Shown: piece by piece, positions 18,410 through 29,135 of the stretch
Layout of the letters: each line of letters starts with the position of its first letter
Position numbering within the stretch: position 1 is the stretch's first letter
DNA from: Halomonas shengliensis
GTDB taxonomy: Bacteria; Pseudomonadota; Gammaproteobacteria; Pseudomonadales; Halomonadaceae
Assembly: GCF_900104135.1 (NCBI RefSeq)
Contig: NZ_FNIV01000003.1
Location: forward strand, 1-64,000
DNA length: 64,000 bases
Reading direction: 5' to 3'
Program-made: the position numbers and the translations under genes
Notes under the pieces: model-generated
Seen by the model: only the letters and a program-made list of their open reading frames with translations
What the model was told of the DNA's origin: nothing
Databases searched by the model: none

Positions 18410-19231
18410 TCATCGCGGCGTTTCCTCGCCGTCGAGCAAGGGCAGCTGGAGCGTCAGCGCCGACTCGGACCTGACCAGCCGTACCGGGTCGCCGTTGTAG
18501 TGCTCACCCATCTCCGGCAGTGCCGCCAGCAGCGCGACCAGGGTGTCATGGATCCGTTGGGGCCCGGGCAGGTCGAGGCAGGCGCAGCGGGTCCGGGGCA
18601 GCTCGAGCAGCCGCAGGGTGGGGGGAATCGGCAGGCTGCCCGCCGACTCGCCATCCACCAGCACCCCCAGGTCGAGCCGCGGCAGGCCGCTCGGCGGGCC
18701 GGGGTCGTGGAGCAGCAGGAGGGCGGCGGCGCGCTCGCTGGCACCCGGCAGCGGCAACGGGTAGCCATCGAGCCGCTCCAGCCAGCGGCGAGGCGGGGGG
18801 AGCGTCTCGCTGGTGGCGTACTCCCGTGCTACCACCGCCGCGCAGGGAGGCAGCGTCTCGACCTCCGGGCGGGGGGCGCTGCCGGCGCGGGCGGCGGCCT
18901 CGACCAGGGCCTCGCGCCCCGTCAGGCGATGGTGACGCGGGCTGTGGCGAAAGCGGCGCAGGAAGGCGCGGCTGAAGGCCGAGTGATTGGTGTAGCCGCA
19001 TCGCCCGGCCACCGTGCGGATGCCGAGTGGTGTGTGGATCAGCAACCGGGATGCCTTCTCCAGGCGCAATGCCTCGCGGTAGGCGCTTGGCGACATGCCG
19101 AAGTGCTGGCGAAAGCGCCGCCTGACCTGGGAGGTCGAGTAGCCCAGGCGCTCGGCCAGCGTGTCGATGGTCTCCTGGCTCTCCAGGGTGTCCTGCAGCC
19201 AGATCTCTGCTCGCACAATCTCGTTGAACAT
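18410..19231 (-). CDS. AraC-family transcriptional regulator with GyrI-like C-terminal domain
   Basis: From MFNEIVRAE at 19231 the 273-aa protein opens with an AraC double helix-turn-helix (about residues 5-105: LAERLGYSTSQVRRRFRQHFGMSPSAYREALRLEKASRLL, then IRTVAGRCGYTNHSAFSRAFLRRF). The C-terminal half (about 125-270) resembles the GyrI/SbmC-like small-molecule binding domain found in MarA/Rob-type regulators. The frame runs a further 124 codons upstream without similarity. The DNA-binding call is secure; effector and targets are unknown. It is flanked by convergent mvaT and a divergent small gene. Confidence 0.85.
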   Translation of the reverse strand: MFNEIVRAEIWLQDTLESQETIDTLAERLGYSTSQVRRRFRQHFGMSPSAYREALRLEKASRLLIHTPLGIRTVAGRCGYTNHSAFSRAFLRRFRHSPRHHRLTGREALVEAAARAGSAPRPEVETLPPCAAVVAREYATSETLPPPRRWLERLDGYPLPLPGASERAAALLLLHDPGPPSGLPRLDLGVLVDGESAGSLPIPPTLRLLELPRTRCACLDLPGPQRIHDTLVALLAALPEMGEHYNGDPVRLVRSESALTLQLPLLDGEETPR

Positions 19232-19487
19232 GCTCTGGCCCCGTTCCTTGCGGATGATCCCATCCGGGCAGCGCCCGGCCCTCTCGTCGGCGCGGCGGTC
19301 CTGGGTGCCGCCGGACCCTGGGGGGTAGTGGTCGCGTCGTGTGCCTGATGTCTTTATGCGTGTTAACCAGTTGCAAAGGCAAGTTTGGAATATTAGTTTG
19401 CTCGCTGTTGCACAGTTTTGCGTCGACACGGCGCGCCCGACGGGGAAATACGTAATCCTGGCATCATCCTGTAGGGGGCCAGGGCCC
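19232..19487. other. Non-coding region upstream of the AraC-family gene
   Basis: No coding region is supported between the AraC start and the plus-strand promoter at 19488. The stretch 19381-19420 is locally AT-richer and could hold the minus-strand promoter; no clear box pair was found. Confidence 0.4.
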
Positions 19488-19516
19488 TTAGCGACGGGTA
19501 GCGATCGGGGTATAAT
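19488..19516 (+). promoter_or_regulatory. Sigma-70 promoter of the following small gene
   Basis: A perfect TATAAT (19511-19516) has TTAGCG 17 nt upstream (19488-19493). It lies 58 nt before the ATG at 19575. Confidence 0.6.
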
Positions 19517-19574
19517 CGCCGCTTTGTCGGCGGGCTTCTCCCGCCTCCTCCTCCCAGCATCGAGATGGACCCGA

Positions 19575-19853
19575 ATGAAACACCACACCCAACGCAACGG
19601 CATGGATGAGCGCGAGAAGCTGCGTCAATTCCGGGAGCTCGATGATGCCTTCGCCGAGGCGCTGCGCGAGCTGGAGCCTTCGCCGGCCGCGGAGAGCGAT
19701 GCCGAGACGGACGCACCCCCCACCCAGGCGGCGCAGCCCGCTGGCGAGGATTTCCAGCGGCGCCTGGAGGCACTGATGGCGCAGTACGAGCTCTCCGCCG
19801 AGCGGGTGCAAGAGCTGGTGGAGACGCTGCGGCGCTTCGACCGGATCGCCTAG
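19575..19853 (+). CDS. Conserved small hypothetical protein (92 aa)
   Basis: An acidic, probably helical 92-aa protein starting MKHHTQRNGMDEREKL (an internal Met at 19602 is an alternative). It has no signal peptide or membrane segment. The middle is a low-complexity Ala/Pro/Glu linker (about residues 32-58) joining two helical parts, the second reading FQRRLEALMAQYELSAERVQELVETL. I do not recognise a family. A good promoter directly upstream and a tail-to-tail overlap of 3 nt with the minus-strand cysteine-rich gene support it being real. Confidence 0.65.
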   Translation: MKHHTQRNGMDEREKLRQFRELDDAFAEALRELEPSPAAESDAETDAPPTQAAQPAGEDFQRRLEALMAQYELSAERVQELVETLRRFDRIA

Positions 19854-20116
19854 TCGGTCTCGAGCTCCAGCGCGGCGATGCGCTCGAGCGCCTGGTCGCG
19901 ATGGCTGCCGCACAGGTCGGGGTCGAAGGTGAAGCGGCGACACACCTCGGGACGCCGCGGATCGCCGAACAGTCGACACAGGTTGTCGTCGTCCAGCTGG
20001 ACACAGCGCTCCCCGGCGGGCTTACCGTCGGGCATGCCGGGAATCGGCGAGGAGATCGAGGGGGCGATGCAGCAGGCGCCACAGCCTGGACGGCAGGCTT
20101 CCTGGAAACGACCCAT
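19850..20116 (-). CDS. YkgJ-type zinc/iron-chelating cysteine cluster protein
   Basis: This 88-aa protein has the cysteine pattern of the YkgJ/CxxCxxCC family: C-RPGCGACC near residues 8-16, then C38, C47, C59 and C69. Such small cytoplasmic proteins bind a metal or iron-sulfur centre through the conserved cysteines; the biological role is not established. [11 protein letters not shown] at 20116 is chosen because it overlaps the queC stop as TGATG, implying translational coupling to queC. The family assignment is good and the function is open. Confidence 0.82.
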   Translation of the reverse strand: MGRFQEACRPGCGACCIAPSISSPIPGMPDGKPAGERCVQLDDDNLCRLFGDPRRPEVCRRFTFDPDLCGSHRDQALERIAALELETD

Positions 20117-20832
20117 CAGCCGCCTCCCGGGCCGTCGAAGGGGCGCTCTGCATATGCCAGCGGGTCCACCGCCCCGTTGGCGGCGAAGGCCGCCAGGCGC
20201 TCCCGGCAGCTGCCGCAGCGCCCGCAGGCAAGCCGCCCGCCCCGGTAGCAGGTCCAGGTGTCGGCGTAGTCGAGCCCCATGGCCAGGCCGTCGGCGAGGA
20301 TCTCCGCCTTGCTGGCGCGCAGGTAGGGCGCATGGATCTCGACGGCCTCGAAGTTGGCGATGCCTGCCACGGCGTTCATCGCCTCGACGAACTCGGGGCG
20401 GCAGTCCGGGTAGAGCACGTGGTCGCCGCCATGGGCGCCGTAGTCGACCCGCCCGGCGCCGATGTTCACCGCCTTGGCGATGGAAAGCGCAAGCAGGATC
20501 ATGTTGCGGTTGGGTACCACGGTGTCCTGCAGGTTGTCCTCGGCGTAGTCGGCGTCGGGCAGTGCGCGGCCGGCGTCGGTCAACGCGGAATTGTCGATCA
20601 GGCCGTGGATGGCGGTGATGTCGATCACCTGGTGCGACACGCCGAGGCCGCGGCAGACCCGGCGCGCGACCTCCAGTTCGCGGGCATGGCGCTGGCCGTA
20701 GTCGAAGGAGAGGGCATGGACGTCGAGGCCCTCGCGCAGGGCTCGGTGCAGCACCGTATAGGAGTCCATGCCGCCGGAGTAGATCACCACGGTGGCGCGG
20801 CCGGCCGCCTTGGGGGAAGGAGAAGAAGTCAT
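20116..20832 (-). CDS. queC: 7-cyano-7-deazaguanine synthase
   Basis: The 238-aa product carries the PP-loop SGGMDS near residue 20 and the zinc-binding cysteines in [15 protein letters not shown] near the C-terminus, both diagnostic of QueC. It converts 7-carboxy-7-deazaguanine to preQ0 using ATP and ammonia, a step in queuosine tRNA modification. MTSSPSPKA at 20832 is preferred; the frame continues 90 codons upstream but without similarity and across the upstream gap. It is translationally coupled to the YkgJ-like gene and divergent from trhP, another tRNA-modification gene. Confidence 0.95.
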   Translation of the reverse strand: MTSSPSPKAAGRATVVIYSGGMDSYTVLHRALREGLDVHALSFDYGQRHARELEVARRVCRGLGVSHQVIDITAIHGLIDNSALTDAGRALPDADYAEDNLQDTVVPNRNMILLALSIAKAVNIGAGRVDYGAHGGDHVLYPDCRPEFVEAMNAVAGIANFEAVEIHAPYLRASKAEILADGLAMGLDYADTWTCYRGGRLACGRCGSCRERLAAFAANGAVDPLAYAERPFDGPGGG

Positions 20833-21055
20833 GGGGTCGCTCTGGTCGGAGAATTTGTCGCGCCGCAGCGCGGCGTTCCGGGGTCCGGTCCGGAAGGGGA
20901 GGCATTCTACTGGACCCGCAGGGTGAGGCAAACGGCAGAGGCCTGTTGCCAGCGCCATTCGCCATGGCCCTATGGCGTGCTGGTTGCTGCTATAATATGC
21001 GCCCCTCATTTCCAGCGCTTTGGTGGCGCCATCGTCCTGACAACGGTGATCTCTC

Positions 21056-22471
21056 ATGCAAGCTCCCGAACTGCTCTCCCCGGCGGGGACGTTCAAGAAC
21101 ATGCGCTACGCCTTCGCCTACGGGGCGGATGCCGTCTATGCCGGCCAGCCGCGCTACTCGCTGCGCGTGCGCAACAACGACTTCAAGCTCGAGAACCTCC
21201 ACAAGGGCATCGCCTACGCCCACGAGCGCGGCAAGCAGTTCTACGTGGCCTCCAACATCGCGCCGCACAACAGCAAGCTCAGGACCTACCTGCGCGACAT
21301 GGAGCCGGTGATCGAGGCCGGCCCCGATGCGCTGATCATGTCCGATCCCGGGCTGATCATGATGATCCGCGAGCGCTGGCCGGAGCAGCCGATCCACCTC
21401 TCGGTGCAGTCCAACGTCGTCAACTGGGCGGCGGCGCGCTTCTGGCAGCAGCAGGGCATCAGCCGCATCATCCTGTCGCGCGAGCTGTCGCTCGAGGAGA
21501 TCGCCGAGATCCGCGCCGAGTGCCCGGACCTGGAGATCGAGACCTTCGTCCATGGCGCGCTGTGCATCGCCTACTCCGGGCGCTGCCTGCTCTCCGGCTA
21601 CTTCAACCACCGCGATCCCAACCAGGGCACCTGCACCAACGCCTGCCGCTGGCAGTACAACACCGTGGCCGCGGCCCATGACGAGACCGGCGACCTGGTG
21701 CCGGCCAACTCCGCCGCGGCCCATGCGGCGAGCGGCGTCTGGACCCCAGGGCAAGGGGGTGGCCTGATCGCCTCCGGGGGCGGCAGCACCCGCCACAGCA
21801 CCGCCACCGCGGGCGGCGTCGAGGGCCAGGACGAGCTCTCGGCGCTGATCGAGGATGCCACCCGTCCCGGCGAGCTGATGCCGATCTTCGAGGACGAGCA
21901 CGGCACCTACATCATGAACTCCAAGGACCTGCGTGCCGTCCAGCACGTGCCGCGCCTGACCGAGATGGGCGTCACCTCGCTCAAGATCGAGGGGCGCACC
22001 AAGTCCCACTACTACGTGGCACGCACCGCCCAGGTCTATCGCCGGGCCATCGATGACGCCGTGGCCGGCCGCCCCTTCGACATGCGCCTGATGGACGAGC
22101 TCGACAACCTGGCCAACCGTGGCTATACGGAGGGGTTCTACCGCCGCCACGTTCATGACGAGTATCAGAACTACGAACGCGGCAACTCGGTGGGGGTGCA
22201 CCAGCAGTTCGTCGGCGAGGTGATCGGCTACGATCCCGACCGCGGGGTGCTGGAGGTCGACGTCAAGAACCGCTTCGAGGTGGGGGACTCCATGGAGCTG
22301 ATGCTGCCCGGCGGCAATCGTCGCTTCAGCCTCGAGCATATCGAGAACCGGCGCGGCGAGTCCGTGGGTGCCGCTCCGGGCTCCGGCCATGTGGTGCGTA
22401 TCCCGGTGCCCGGCGAGGCGATCGCCCCCGAGCGCATCGAGTTCGCCCTGCTGATGCGCGACCTCGGCTGA
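21056..22471 (+). CDS. trhP: tRNA hydroxylation protein TrhP (YegQ), peptidase U32 family
   Basis: The 471-aa product closely follows E. coli YegQ/TrhP (453 aa): [34 protein letters not shown] at the start, then [19 protein letters not shown] and [14 protein letters not shown]. These cysteines are thought to bind an iron-sulfur cluster. TrhP takes part in prephenate-dependent hydroxylation of U34 in tRNA. Despite the family name, no peptidase activity is expected. A poorly conserved Gly/Ser/Ala-rich stretch near residues 222-262 is longer than in E. coli and probably forms a surface loop. It is divergent from queC. Confidence 0.92.
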   Translation: MQAPELLSPAGTFKNMRYAFAYGADAVYAGQPRYSLRVRNNDFKLENLHKGIAYAHERGKQFYVASNIAPHNSKLRTYLRDMEPVIEAGPDALIMSDPGLIMMIRERWPEQPIHLSVQSNVVNWAAARFWQQQGISRIILSRELSLEEIAEIRAECPDLEIETFVHGALCIAYSGRCLLSGYFNHRDPNQGTCTNACRWQYNTVAAAHDETGDLVPANSAAAHAASGVWTPGQGGGLIASGGGSTRHSTATAGGVEGQDELSALIEDATRPGELMPIFEDEHGTYIMNSKDLRAVQHVPRLTEMGVTSLKIEGRTKSHYYVARTAQVYRRAIDDAVAGRPFDMRLMDELDNLANRGYTEGFYRRHVHDEYQNYERGNSVGVHQQFVGEVIGYDPDRGVLEVDVKNRFEVGDSMELMLPGGNRRFSLEHIENRRGESVGAAPGSGHVVRIPVPGEAIAPERIEFALLMRDLG

Positions 22472-22561
22472 GCCTGTCGCCGGGAGCCGACAGCGTTTCC
22501 ATGCCGCCTGCATCTTTGACCGCTATGCTGGGGGCATCACCCCATGGAAACGGAGGTTCCC

Positions 22562-23146
22562 ATGAGCAAGCGACTCGATCTTCGCACGACCCTGGCCCTC
22601 TCCGGCCTGGCCCTGCTGCTGGCCACGGGGCCGGCACTGGCGCAGCCCCCGGAGCACGCCGGCCAGGGCAAGGGGCAGGCGCAGCGCCAGCTGCCGCCGG
22701 GCCAGCAGAAGCAGGAGGGACGCGAGTCCCGCGAGCGCTATCAGGAGGAGCGTCGCGACCGCGAGTCCTGGCGTGAGCGCCGTGACGATGGCTATCGTGA
22801 CCGCGAACGTCGCGACGTCGATGACCGTCGTGACTTCGGGGAACGTCGCGATTATCGCGATCGTGACAGGCCCATCATCGACGAGCGCGACCTGCGCCGG
22901 CTCTTCAGCGAGCGCCGCGACTGGGTCCGCGAGGAGGAACGCGCCGGGCTGCCGCCAGGCATCCGCATGAACCTGGAGCGCGGCAAGCCGCTGCCCCCGG
23001 GGATCGCAAAGCGTTTCGACGACCGCGTGCTGCGCGACCTGCCGCACTACGACGGCTACGAGTGGCGCCGGGTCGGCCCCGATGCCATCCTGGTCGACGC
23101 CGCCAACGAGATCATCTATCGGGTGATCCGCGACGTCCTCTACTAG
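22562..23146 (+). CDS. CigR/RcnB-like exported protein with Arg/Asp-rich repeats
   Basis: MSKRLDLRTTLALSGLALLLATGPALAQ is a clear Sec signal peptide, and GGAGG precedes the ATG at 22562. The mature protein has a long, highly charged Arg/Glu/Asp region (about 50-105, ERRDxRD repeats), then a C-terminal module with LPPGIRMNLERGKPLPPGIAKRFD and LPHYDGYEWRRVG...DAILVDAANEIIYRVIRDVLY. The last part matches the RcnB/CigR C-terminal domain. CigR in Salmonella is an inner-membrane anti-virulence regulator, and RcnB is a periplasmic metal-homeostasis protein. The role here is unknown, but it should be periplasmic or membrane-associated. Confidence 0.8.
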   Translation: MSKRLDLRTTLALSGLALLLATGPALAQPPEHAGQGKGQAQRQLPPGQQKQEGRESRERYQEERRDRESWRERRDDGYRDRERRDVDDRRDFGERRDYRDRDRPIIDERDLRRLFSERRDWVREEERAGLPPGIRMNLERGKPLPPGIAKRFDDRVLRDLPHYDGYEWRRVGPDAILVDAANEIIYRVIRDVLY

Positions 23147-23180
23147 GCCCGCACGCCTCGGCCGTCAGCCCTGACCATGA

Positions 23181-23210
23181 CGAGCCCGCCCCCGATCGGG
23201 GGCGGGCTCG
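23181..23210. terminator. Perfect 30-bp palindrome between convergent genes
   Basis: CGAGCCCGCCCCCGA is followed immediately by its complement, giving a 15-bp-arm perfect palindrome between two convergent genes. Neither side has a T-run, so it may work as a rho-independent-like block in both directions only weakly. Confidence 0.5.
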
Positions 23211-23251
23211 CTGCGTCGCTGGCGTGGTGGGGAGGGGGGCGCTGGAAAGGA

Positions 23252-23488
23252 TCAGCCCTTGCGCAGCGAGGTGTTGAGGTGGTCGACCACCTCGGCCCAG
23301 TCGGCGTCCTCGTCGATCGCCTCGCGCAGGAACTCCGCCTGGCCCTCGTTCCAGCAGGGGGCGTCGGGCAGGGCGATCTCATCGGGGATCGGGGCGTGGC
23401 GGTCGATGAAGCGCTTGATGGCCTCGGGGTCGGAGGCGAGTCCCAGCTGTTCGAAGAGCTCGCTGAAGGGGTGGTCGGGATGTTCCAT
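23252..23488 (-). CDS. DUF2789 family protein
   Basis: The 78-aa product (start MEHPDHPFSELFEQLGL at 23488) matches the DUF2789 family: an N-terminal helix ending in FEQLGL, IDRHAPIPDEIALPDAPCWNEGQAEFLREAIDEDADWAEVVDHLN. It is a small acidic cytoplasmic protein of unknown function. The frame continues 34 codons upstream with no similarity. Confidence 0.8.
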   Translation of the reverse strand: MEHPDHPFSELFEQLGLASDPEAIKRFIDRHAPIPDEIALPDAPCWNEGQAEFLREAIDEDADWAEVVDHLNTSLRKG

Positions 23489-23625
23489 GGTGGCGCTCCT
23501 TGCGTGAGGTGAGGCGGCGCACGTGGCAGCCGCGGAGGATGCCCCTACCACCATAGCCATTCGTCGCGGCCTCTGCTTGATGGACGTCAACGCTCTGGCG
23601 TGCTCCCGTGGGTAGGCGTGCCCCC

Positions 23626-24684
23626 TCAGAGCCGTTCGCCCACCAGTGGGGTCAGGAAGCGGCGCCGACGCTCCGCATCGGGAAGCGGCTGGGCGAGCAG
23701 GTGCACCAGCTTGGTGAAGGCCGCCTCAGGGGTCATGGCGTCCCCGGATAGTACCCCGGCGGTGGCGAGCCCCTGACCGGCGGCGTAGTCGCCGGGCGTG
23801 ATCGGGCCGTGGGGGCACTGGCTGATCGCCGCTAGCAGCTTGCCCTCGCCGCTGGCGCGTGCCAGCACCCCCAGCAGGTCGGGGTCGTCCGGCAGGTTGC
23901 CACCGCCCCACACCTCCAGCAGGGCGCCCTCGAGGGCGGGGTCGGTGAGCCAGGTGTCCAGCTGGCGTGCGCTGATCCCCGGCCACAGGGCGATACGCGC
24001 CACCCCACCGTCGTCGAGGCCGGCGTAGTCGGCAAGCTCGAAGCGGGGTGCCCCGCGCTGCTGGCGCTCCAGCCCCCGGCCGGGGTAGAGCACCGAGTCG
24101 TCACCCACGCGCTCGCCGAGGAGCGGGTAGTTGGGACTCGTGAAGGCGTCGGCGTCCCGGCTGTGCCACTTGCGGGCGCGCACGCCACGCAGCAGCCGGC
24201 CGCCGAAGGCGATGGCGACCTCCTGGAGCGCCGGGTTGGCGGCGAAGCGCAGCGCCAGGGTGACGTTGTCGGCGGCGTCGCTGCCCGGTGCCTCCAGCGG
24301 CTGCATGGCGCCGGTCAGCACCACCGGGCGGTCGATGCCCTGCAGCTGGTAGGCGAGGCTGGCGGCACTCCAGGCCAGGGTGTCGGTGCCGTGAAGCACC
24401 ACGAACCCGGCGTGGTCGCGGTGGCGTGCGGCGATCATCCCGGCCAGGCGCGACCAGTCGCTCGGGGTGGCGGCGCTGGAGTCGATGGGGGTGTCGACGG
24501 CGAGCACCTCATGGCGGGGCAGCAGGGCGCCTCGTCCCGGCGGCAGGGCGTCGAGGGCGCGGGCCAGGCGCGGTGCGATATCGCCGCCCGGGGCGAGGCC
24601 CCGCTCGCTCTCCACCATGCCGAGGGTTCCCCCGGTGTAGATCACCAGCAGCGGGCGGTCGTCGGCGACGGCAGAAGAGGGCAT
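23626..24684 (-). CDS. ansA: Type I (cytoplasmic) L-asparaginase
   Basis: The 352-aa protein has both asparaginase threonine motifs: TGGTLGM near residue 17 and LHGTDTLAWSAASLAY near residue 100, followed by VVLTGAMQP. There is no signal peptide, so it should be the cytoplasmic, lower-affinity AnsA type (E. coli AnsA 338 aa). It hydrolyses asparagine to aspartate and ammonia. It is a single gene downstream of the ABC/HlyD exporter on the same strand, with a gap of 64 nt. Confidence 0.9.
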   Translation of the reverse strand: MPSSAVADDRPLLVIYTGGTLGMVESERGLAPGGDIAPRLARALDALPPGRGALLPRHEVLAVDTPIDSSAATPSDWSRLAGMIAARHRDHAGFVVLHGTDTLAWSAASLAYQLQGIDRPVVLTGAMQPLEAPGSDAADNVTLALRFAANPALQEVAIAFGGRLLRGVRARKWHSRDADAFTSPNYPLLGERVGDDSVLYPGRGLERQQRGAPRFELADYAGLDDGGVARIALWPGISARQLDTWLTDPALEGALLEVWGGGNLPDDPDLLGVLARASGEGKLLAAISQCPHGPITPGDYAAGQGLATAGVLSGDAMTPEAAFTKLVHLLAQPLPDAERRRRFLTPLVGERL

Positions 24685-24748
24685 GGCGGGCTCCGGGCGG
24701 GTGAGGAGGGGCCCATGATACCCCGCGCCGCGCCGGGCACAACCGCGG

Positions 24749-25960
24749 TCAGGGCGCCAGGCGCACGCGTACTCCCTCCGCGACGCGGGGGCCGGGGTGG
24801 ACGATCACCCGGTCGCCGGCCGCGAGGCCCTCGAGCACCTGGGTGACCAGGCCGCTGCGTCGGCCCGTCGTCACCACCACCCGGCGCGCCCGTGCCTCCT
24901 CCACTCGGAACACCGACCACTCGCCCTCGGCCCGGAACAGGGCGCTGGTGGGCAGCTGCAGCACCTCCTCTCGCTGCCAGATCAGGAACTCGGCATCGAC
25001 CCGGAAGCCGCTCCCGAGGCCCAGGGCCTGGGGGTCGACTCCCTCGGCGAAGTCGACGATCACCGGGACGCGCTGCTCGTCGACGCCCAGCGCCGAGACC
25101 CGCGTGAAACCGGCGGGCTCGATTCGCCGCACCACGCCTTCCACCGCCTCGCCGCCGCCCCAGCCGGTGAGGCGCACCGCCATGCCCGGGGCCAGGCGCA
25201 CGGCGTCCATGGAGAGCAGGTCGACCTGCACCTCCAGGGTGTTGAGATTGCCGAGCTCCAGGATCGGCTCGCCGGCGGCGACGCTGCCCTCGCAGCAGCG
25301 GTAGCGGCGCAGCACGGTGCCGTCGATGGGGGCGCGCACGGCAAGGGTCGGTGTGGTCGCCTCGTCGCGGGTGCCGCTGGCCACCGCCAGCATCGCCCGG
25401 GCGCTCTCGACCTCGAAGCGCGCGGCCTCCACGGCGGAGGCGGCGGCCTGCTCGAGGGCGCGCTGGCGATCGCGCTGGCTCTGGCGCTGCTCCAGGTCGG
25501 CGGCGGAGACCAGGTTGCGCTGGCGCAGCTGGCGATAGCGCTCGTACTCGGCCTCGGCGAAGCGCCGCTCGGCGCGGGTCGTCTCCAGGTTGGCCTCGGC
25601 ACCGCGCAGGCGCGCCTCGGCGGCATGCAGGGCATCCTCGGCCTGCCGGCGCGAGCGCGGGTCCAGCGCCGGGGCGGGACTCGGTTCCAGGCGGAACAGC
25701 GTCTGTCCCTGCTCGACCGCATCGCCCACCTCCAGGCCGACCCGCTGCAGGTAGCCGGCGATGGGCACCGAGACGTTCCAGGTGTGGCGCAGCCGGGTCC
25801 GGCCCTCCTCGACCACCGAGTCGACGAAGGGCGCCACCTCGACCCGGGCGACGTCCACCGTCACCGGCGCCGGTCGCAGGGCCCAGGCCAGCAGGAGCAG
25901 CAGCACGAGGCCGGCCAGGCCCCAGGCCAGCCGGCGTCGCCAGGGGGAGGGTGTGGTCAT
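24749..25960 (-). CDS. HlyD-family periplasmic adaptor of an ABC exporter
   Basis: A 403-aa protein with one N-terminal TM helix (about 8-27), a barrel-sandwich/lipoyl half-motif (YLQRVGLEVGDAVEQGQTLFRLEP), a coiled-coil hairpin (about 95-190, rich in Ala/Arg/Glu) and the second lipoyl half (APIDGTVLRRYRCCEGSVAAGEPILELG). This is the membrane-fusion adaptor layout of MacA/HlyD/DevB proteins, linking an inner-membrane pump to an outer-membrane channel. It overlaps the ABC permease by 4 nt, with the ATPase upstream, so the three genes form one operon. Substrate unknown. Confidence 0.88.
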   Translation of the reverse strand: MTTPSPWRRRLAWGLAGLVLLLLLAWALRPAPVTVDVARVEVAPFVDSVVEEGRTRLRHTWNVSVPIAGYLQRVGLEVGDAVEQGQTLFRLEPSPAPALDPRSRRQAEDALHAAEARLRGAEANLETTRAERRFAEAEYERYRQLRQRNLVSAADLEQRQSQRDRQRALEQAAASAVEAARFEVESARAMLAVASGTRDEATTPTLAVRAPIDGTVLRRYRCCEGSVAAGEPILELGNLNTLEVQVDLLSMDAVRLAPGMAVRLTGWGGGEAVEGVVRRIEPAGFTRVSALGVDEQRVPVIVDFAEGVDPQALGLGSGFRVDAEFLIWQREEVLQLPTSALFRAEGEWSVFRVEEARARRVVVTTGRRSGLVTQVLEGLAAGDRVIVHPGPRVAEGVRVRLAP

Positions 25961-28323
25961 CGTTCGACTCCTTTCAGGGAGGCCACCAGGTCGAGCCGAC
26001 CCAGGCGGCGGATCACCATGAGCGCCACCAGCAGGGAGGCGGCCAGCACGCCGGCGGCGGCGAAGCCGAAGGCGTGGGGCGTGAGCACCAGCGGGAGGCG
26101 GTAGAGGTCGCTGCTGAAGGCCCGGTTGAGCAGGTGGCTGAAGGCGATGCCGATGGCCCAGCCCGGCGGCAGCGCCAGCAGGGTCAGCAGGACGATCTCG
26201 CCGAGCAGGATGCGTGCCACCTCGGCGCGGCCGTAGCCCAGCACCCGCAGGGTGGCGAGCTCCCGGGCGCGTTCGGCGAAGGCGATGCGCGCGTTGTTGT
26301 AGACCACGCCAAAGGCGATGGAGGAGGCGATGGCCAGGAAGATCAGGGCGAAGGCCAGCAGCGTCTCGTCCAGGTAGTCGCGGATGCCCTGTTCGGCCTC
26401 GTCCAGCAGGCCGATGGCGGCTACCCCCGGCCGTTTCCAGAGGGCGTCGAGCAGCGCCTGGCGGCGGGCGTCGTCCACCAGCAGCCAGGCACCGTTGATG
26501 GCATCGCCCTCGGCGAGCAGGGCGTTGAGGTCGCGCCGCGCCAGGTAGGCGCCTACCCCCAGGGGCTCGTCCACCAGCGCGGAGAGGGTCAGCGCCAGGC
26601 GCTGGCGTTTGCCTTCCATCACCTGCACCTCCAGGGTGTCGCCCACCCGGGCATCTAACGACTCGGCCAGCCAGCGGGTCACCATCAGGCCCGCCTCGGG
26701 GAGTCGCCGCGGCTCGCCGCCGGCGTCGAGCACCTGGCGCAGCCGCGGGGGCGAGGCCATGCCGAGCAGGCCGACGCGCTCCTCCCGGTGGCCATGCTGC
26801 AGGGTCACCGCCACCCGGCGCCAGCCCTCCACCGCCAGCACCCCGGGCAGGTGGGCAAGCTCGCCCTCGGCCCGGCGCGGGGTGGGCTCGCGGAAAGTCA
26901 GTTCCATGTCCATGCGCAGCACCTGGCGATACTGTCGGTCGATCATCGTCTCCACGGCGTCCAGCTGGTAGGCGCCGATCATCAGCAGCCCGGCGGAGAG
27001 GGCGATCCCCGCCACCGAGAGCCCCGCCTTGGCGGGGTGGCGGCCGAGGTGGCGCAGCACGATGCGCCCCTCGTGGCCCAGCAGGCCCGTCGGCAGGGTG
27101 CGCTCGAGCCAGCTACGGCGGAAGCGTTGCGGCGCCGGCGGACGCATGGCCTCGGCCGGGGGGCGCGCGGCCTCCCGCCATACCGTGCGCCAGGCGCCGA
27201 GCCCCGCCGCTGCGGCGACCACCGCCAGTGACAGGGCCAGCGCCCAGGCGGGGACGCGGAAGGGCATCTCGGGGAAGCGGAAGTAGGCGCGGTAGAGCTC
27301 GGCCAGGGCGCTGGCCGCCCAGGCGCCCAGCGCCACCCCCAGGGCCCAGCCCAGCAGCACGATGGCCCCGGCGAGCAGGGCGAAGTGGCGGGCCAGCTCG
27401 GTGTCGCGATAGCCGAAGGCCTTGAGCACGGCGACCTGGACGCGCTGGGTCTGGATCAGGCGGCCCATCACCACGTGCAGCAGGAAGGCGGAGACCGACA
27501 GGAAGATGGCCGGCACCACGATGGCCTGGAGGCGCTGCTGGCGCAGCTCCTCCTCGATGAAGCGGTGGGAGGGCTGCTCGTCGCGGCCCCAGGCGCCGGT
27601 GCCGCCGTAGCGGGCGAGGGCCAGGTCCAGGGCGTCGATCACGTCCTCCCTGGAGGCGCCGGCCTGGAGGGTCAGGGCCAGGTGGTTGAAGGCCCCCTCC
27701 ATGCCGAAGGCGCTGGCCAGGGCGCGCCGGTTCATCCATAGCACCGCGTAGCGGCGGTAGTCGGGCATCAGGTCGGTGGGGGCCACCTGGTAGAGGAACT
27801 CCGGGCTCAGCGCGATGCCGGCCACCCTCAGGGTGGCCCGGCGGCCGTCGAGGATCGCCTCGAGGCGGTCGCCCGGCATCAGGCCATGGGCCTCGGCGAA
27901 GGCGTCCGAGATCACCGCCTGGTCGTCGCGGCCGGCCTCGGGCAGGCCGCCCGCCACCAGGTGGAGGCGGTTGAGCAGGGGCTGGCGGCCATCCGGGAGC
28001 GACAGCGCCAGGCCGCGGATGGGGTCACGAAAGCCGGGCAGCGAGAGGCGCATGGGCGCTCGCACGCCGGGCTCCAGCAGGTTGACCCCCTCGATCTCTG
28101 CCAGGCGCTCGGCCAGGCCCAGGGGCGCGCGCTTGACCTCGGCGAACACCTCGGCGAAGTGGTGGCTGGCGTAGAAGCGCTCGCGGGCGCCGGAGAGCGC
28201 CTCCAGGCTGGTCACCGCGAGGATCAGCGTCATCACCCCGCCGGCGATCACCAAGGCGATCGCCAGCACCTGTCCCTTGAGGCGCCAGAGGTCACGCGCA
28301 AGCTTGCGGTCGAGGGTCCTCAT
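25957..28323 (-). CDS. ABC transporter permease with two FtsX domains
   Basis: The 788-aa protein has an N-terminal TM segment (about 15-37), a large periplasmic domain, three TM helices (about 270-380, including [34 protein letters not shown], the FtsX core), a second periplasmic domain, and a C-terminal FtsX module (about 665-785, [28 protein letters not shown]). This is the large duplicated FtsX/LolE-type exporter permease. It is encoded between the ATPase and the HlyD adaptor. The substrate cannot be read from the sequence; lipids, peptides or glycolipids are typical of relatives. Confidence 0.88.
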   Translation of the reverse strand: MRTLDRKLARDLWRLKGQVLAIALVIAGGVMTLILAVTSLEALSGARERFYASHHFAEVFAEVKRAPLGLAERLAEIEGVNLLEPGVRAPMRLSLPGFRDPIRGLALSLPDGRQPLLNRLHLVAGGLPEAGRDDQAVISDAFAEAHGLMPGDRLEAILDGRRATLRVAGIALSPEFLYQVAPTDLMPDYRRYAVLWMNRRALASAFGMEGAFNHLALTLQAGASREDVIDALDLALARYGGTGAWGRDEQPSHRFIEEELRQQRLQAIVVPAIFLSVSAFLLHVVMGRLIQTQRVQVAVLKAFGYRDTELARHFALLAGAIVLLGWALGVALGAWAASALAELYRAYFRFPEMPFRVPAWALALSLAVVAAAAGLGAWRTVWREAARPPAEAMRPPAPQRFRRSWLERTLPTGLLGHEGRIVLRHLGRHPAKAGLSVAGIALSAGLLMIGAYQLDAVETMIDRQYRQVLRMDMELTFREPTPRRAEGELAHLPGVLAVEGWRRVAVTLQHGHREERVGLLGMASPPRLRQVLDAGGEPRRLPEAGLMVTRWLAESLDARVGDTLEVQVMEGKRQRLALTLSALVDEPLGVGAYLARRDLNALLAEGDAINGAWLLVDDARRQALLDALWKRPGVAAIGLLDEAEQGIRDYLDETLLAFALIFLAIASSIAFGVVYNNARIAFAERARELATLRVLGYGRAEVARILLGEIVLLTLLALPPGWAIGIAFSHLLNRAFSSDLYRLPLVLTPHAFGFAAAGVLAASLLVALMVIRRLGRLDLVASLKGVER

Positions 28324-28330
28324 GGCGGCC

Positions 28331-29062
<732 letters not shown>

Positions 29063-29135
29063 CCGCGTGCTCCCGGCCTGTCTGACCCCAGTCTAGCGGC
29101 AGATGGTCCGGTCGACCTTGATCGCGGGCAGCCGG

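Noticed and set aside
20833..21055. preQ1 riboswitch in front of queC
   Set aside because: No convincing preQ1 aptamer pattern was seen in the gap between queC and trhP.
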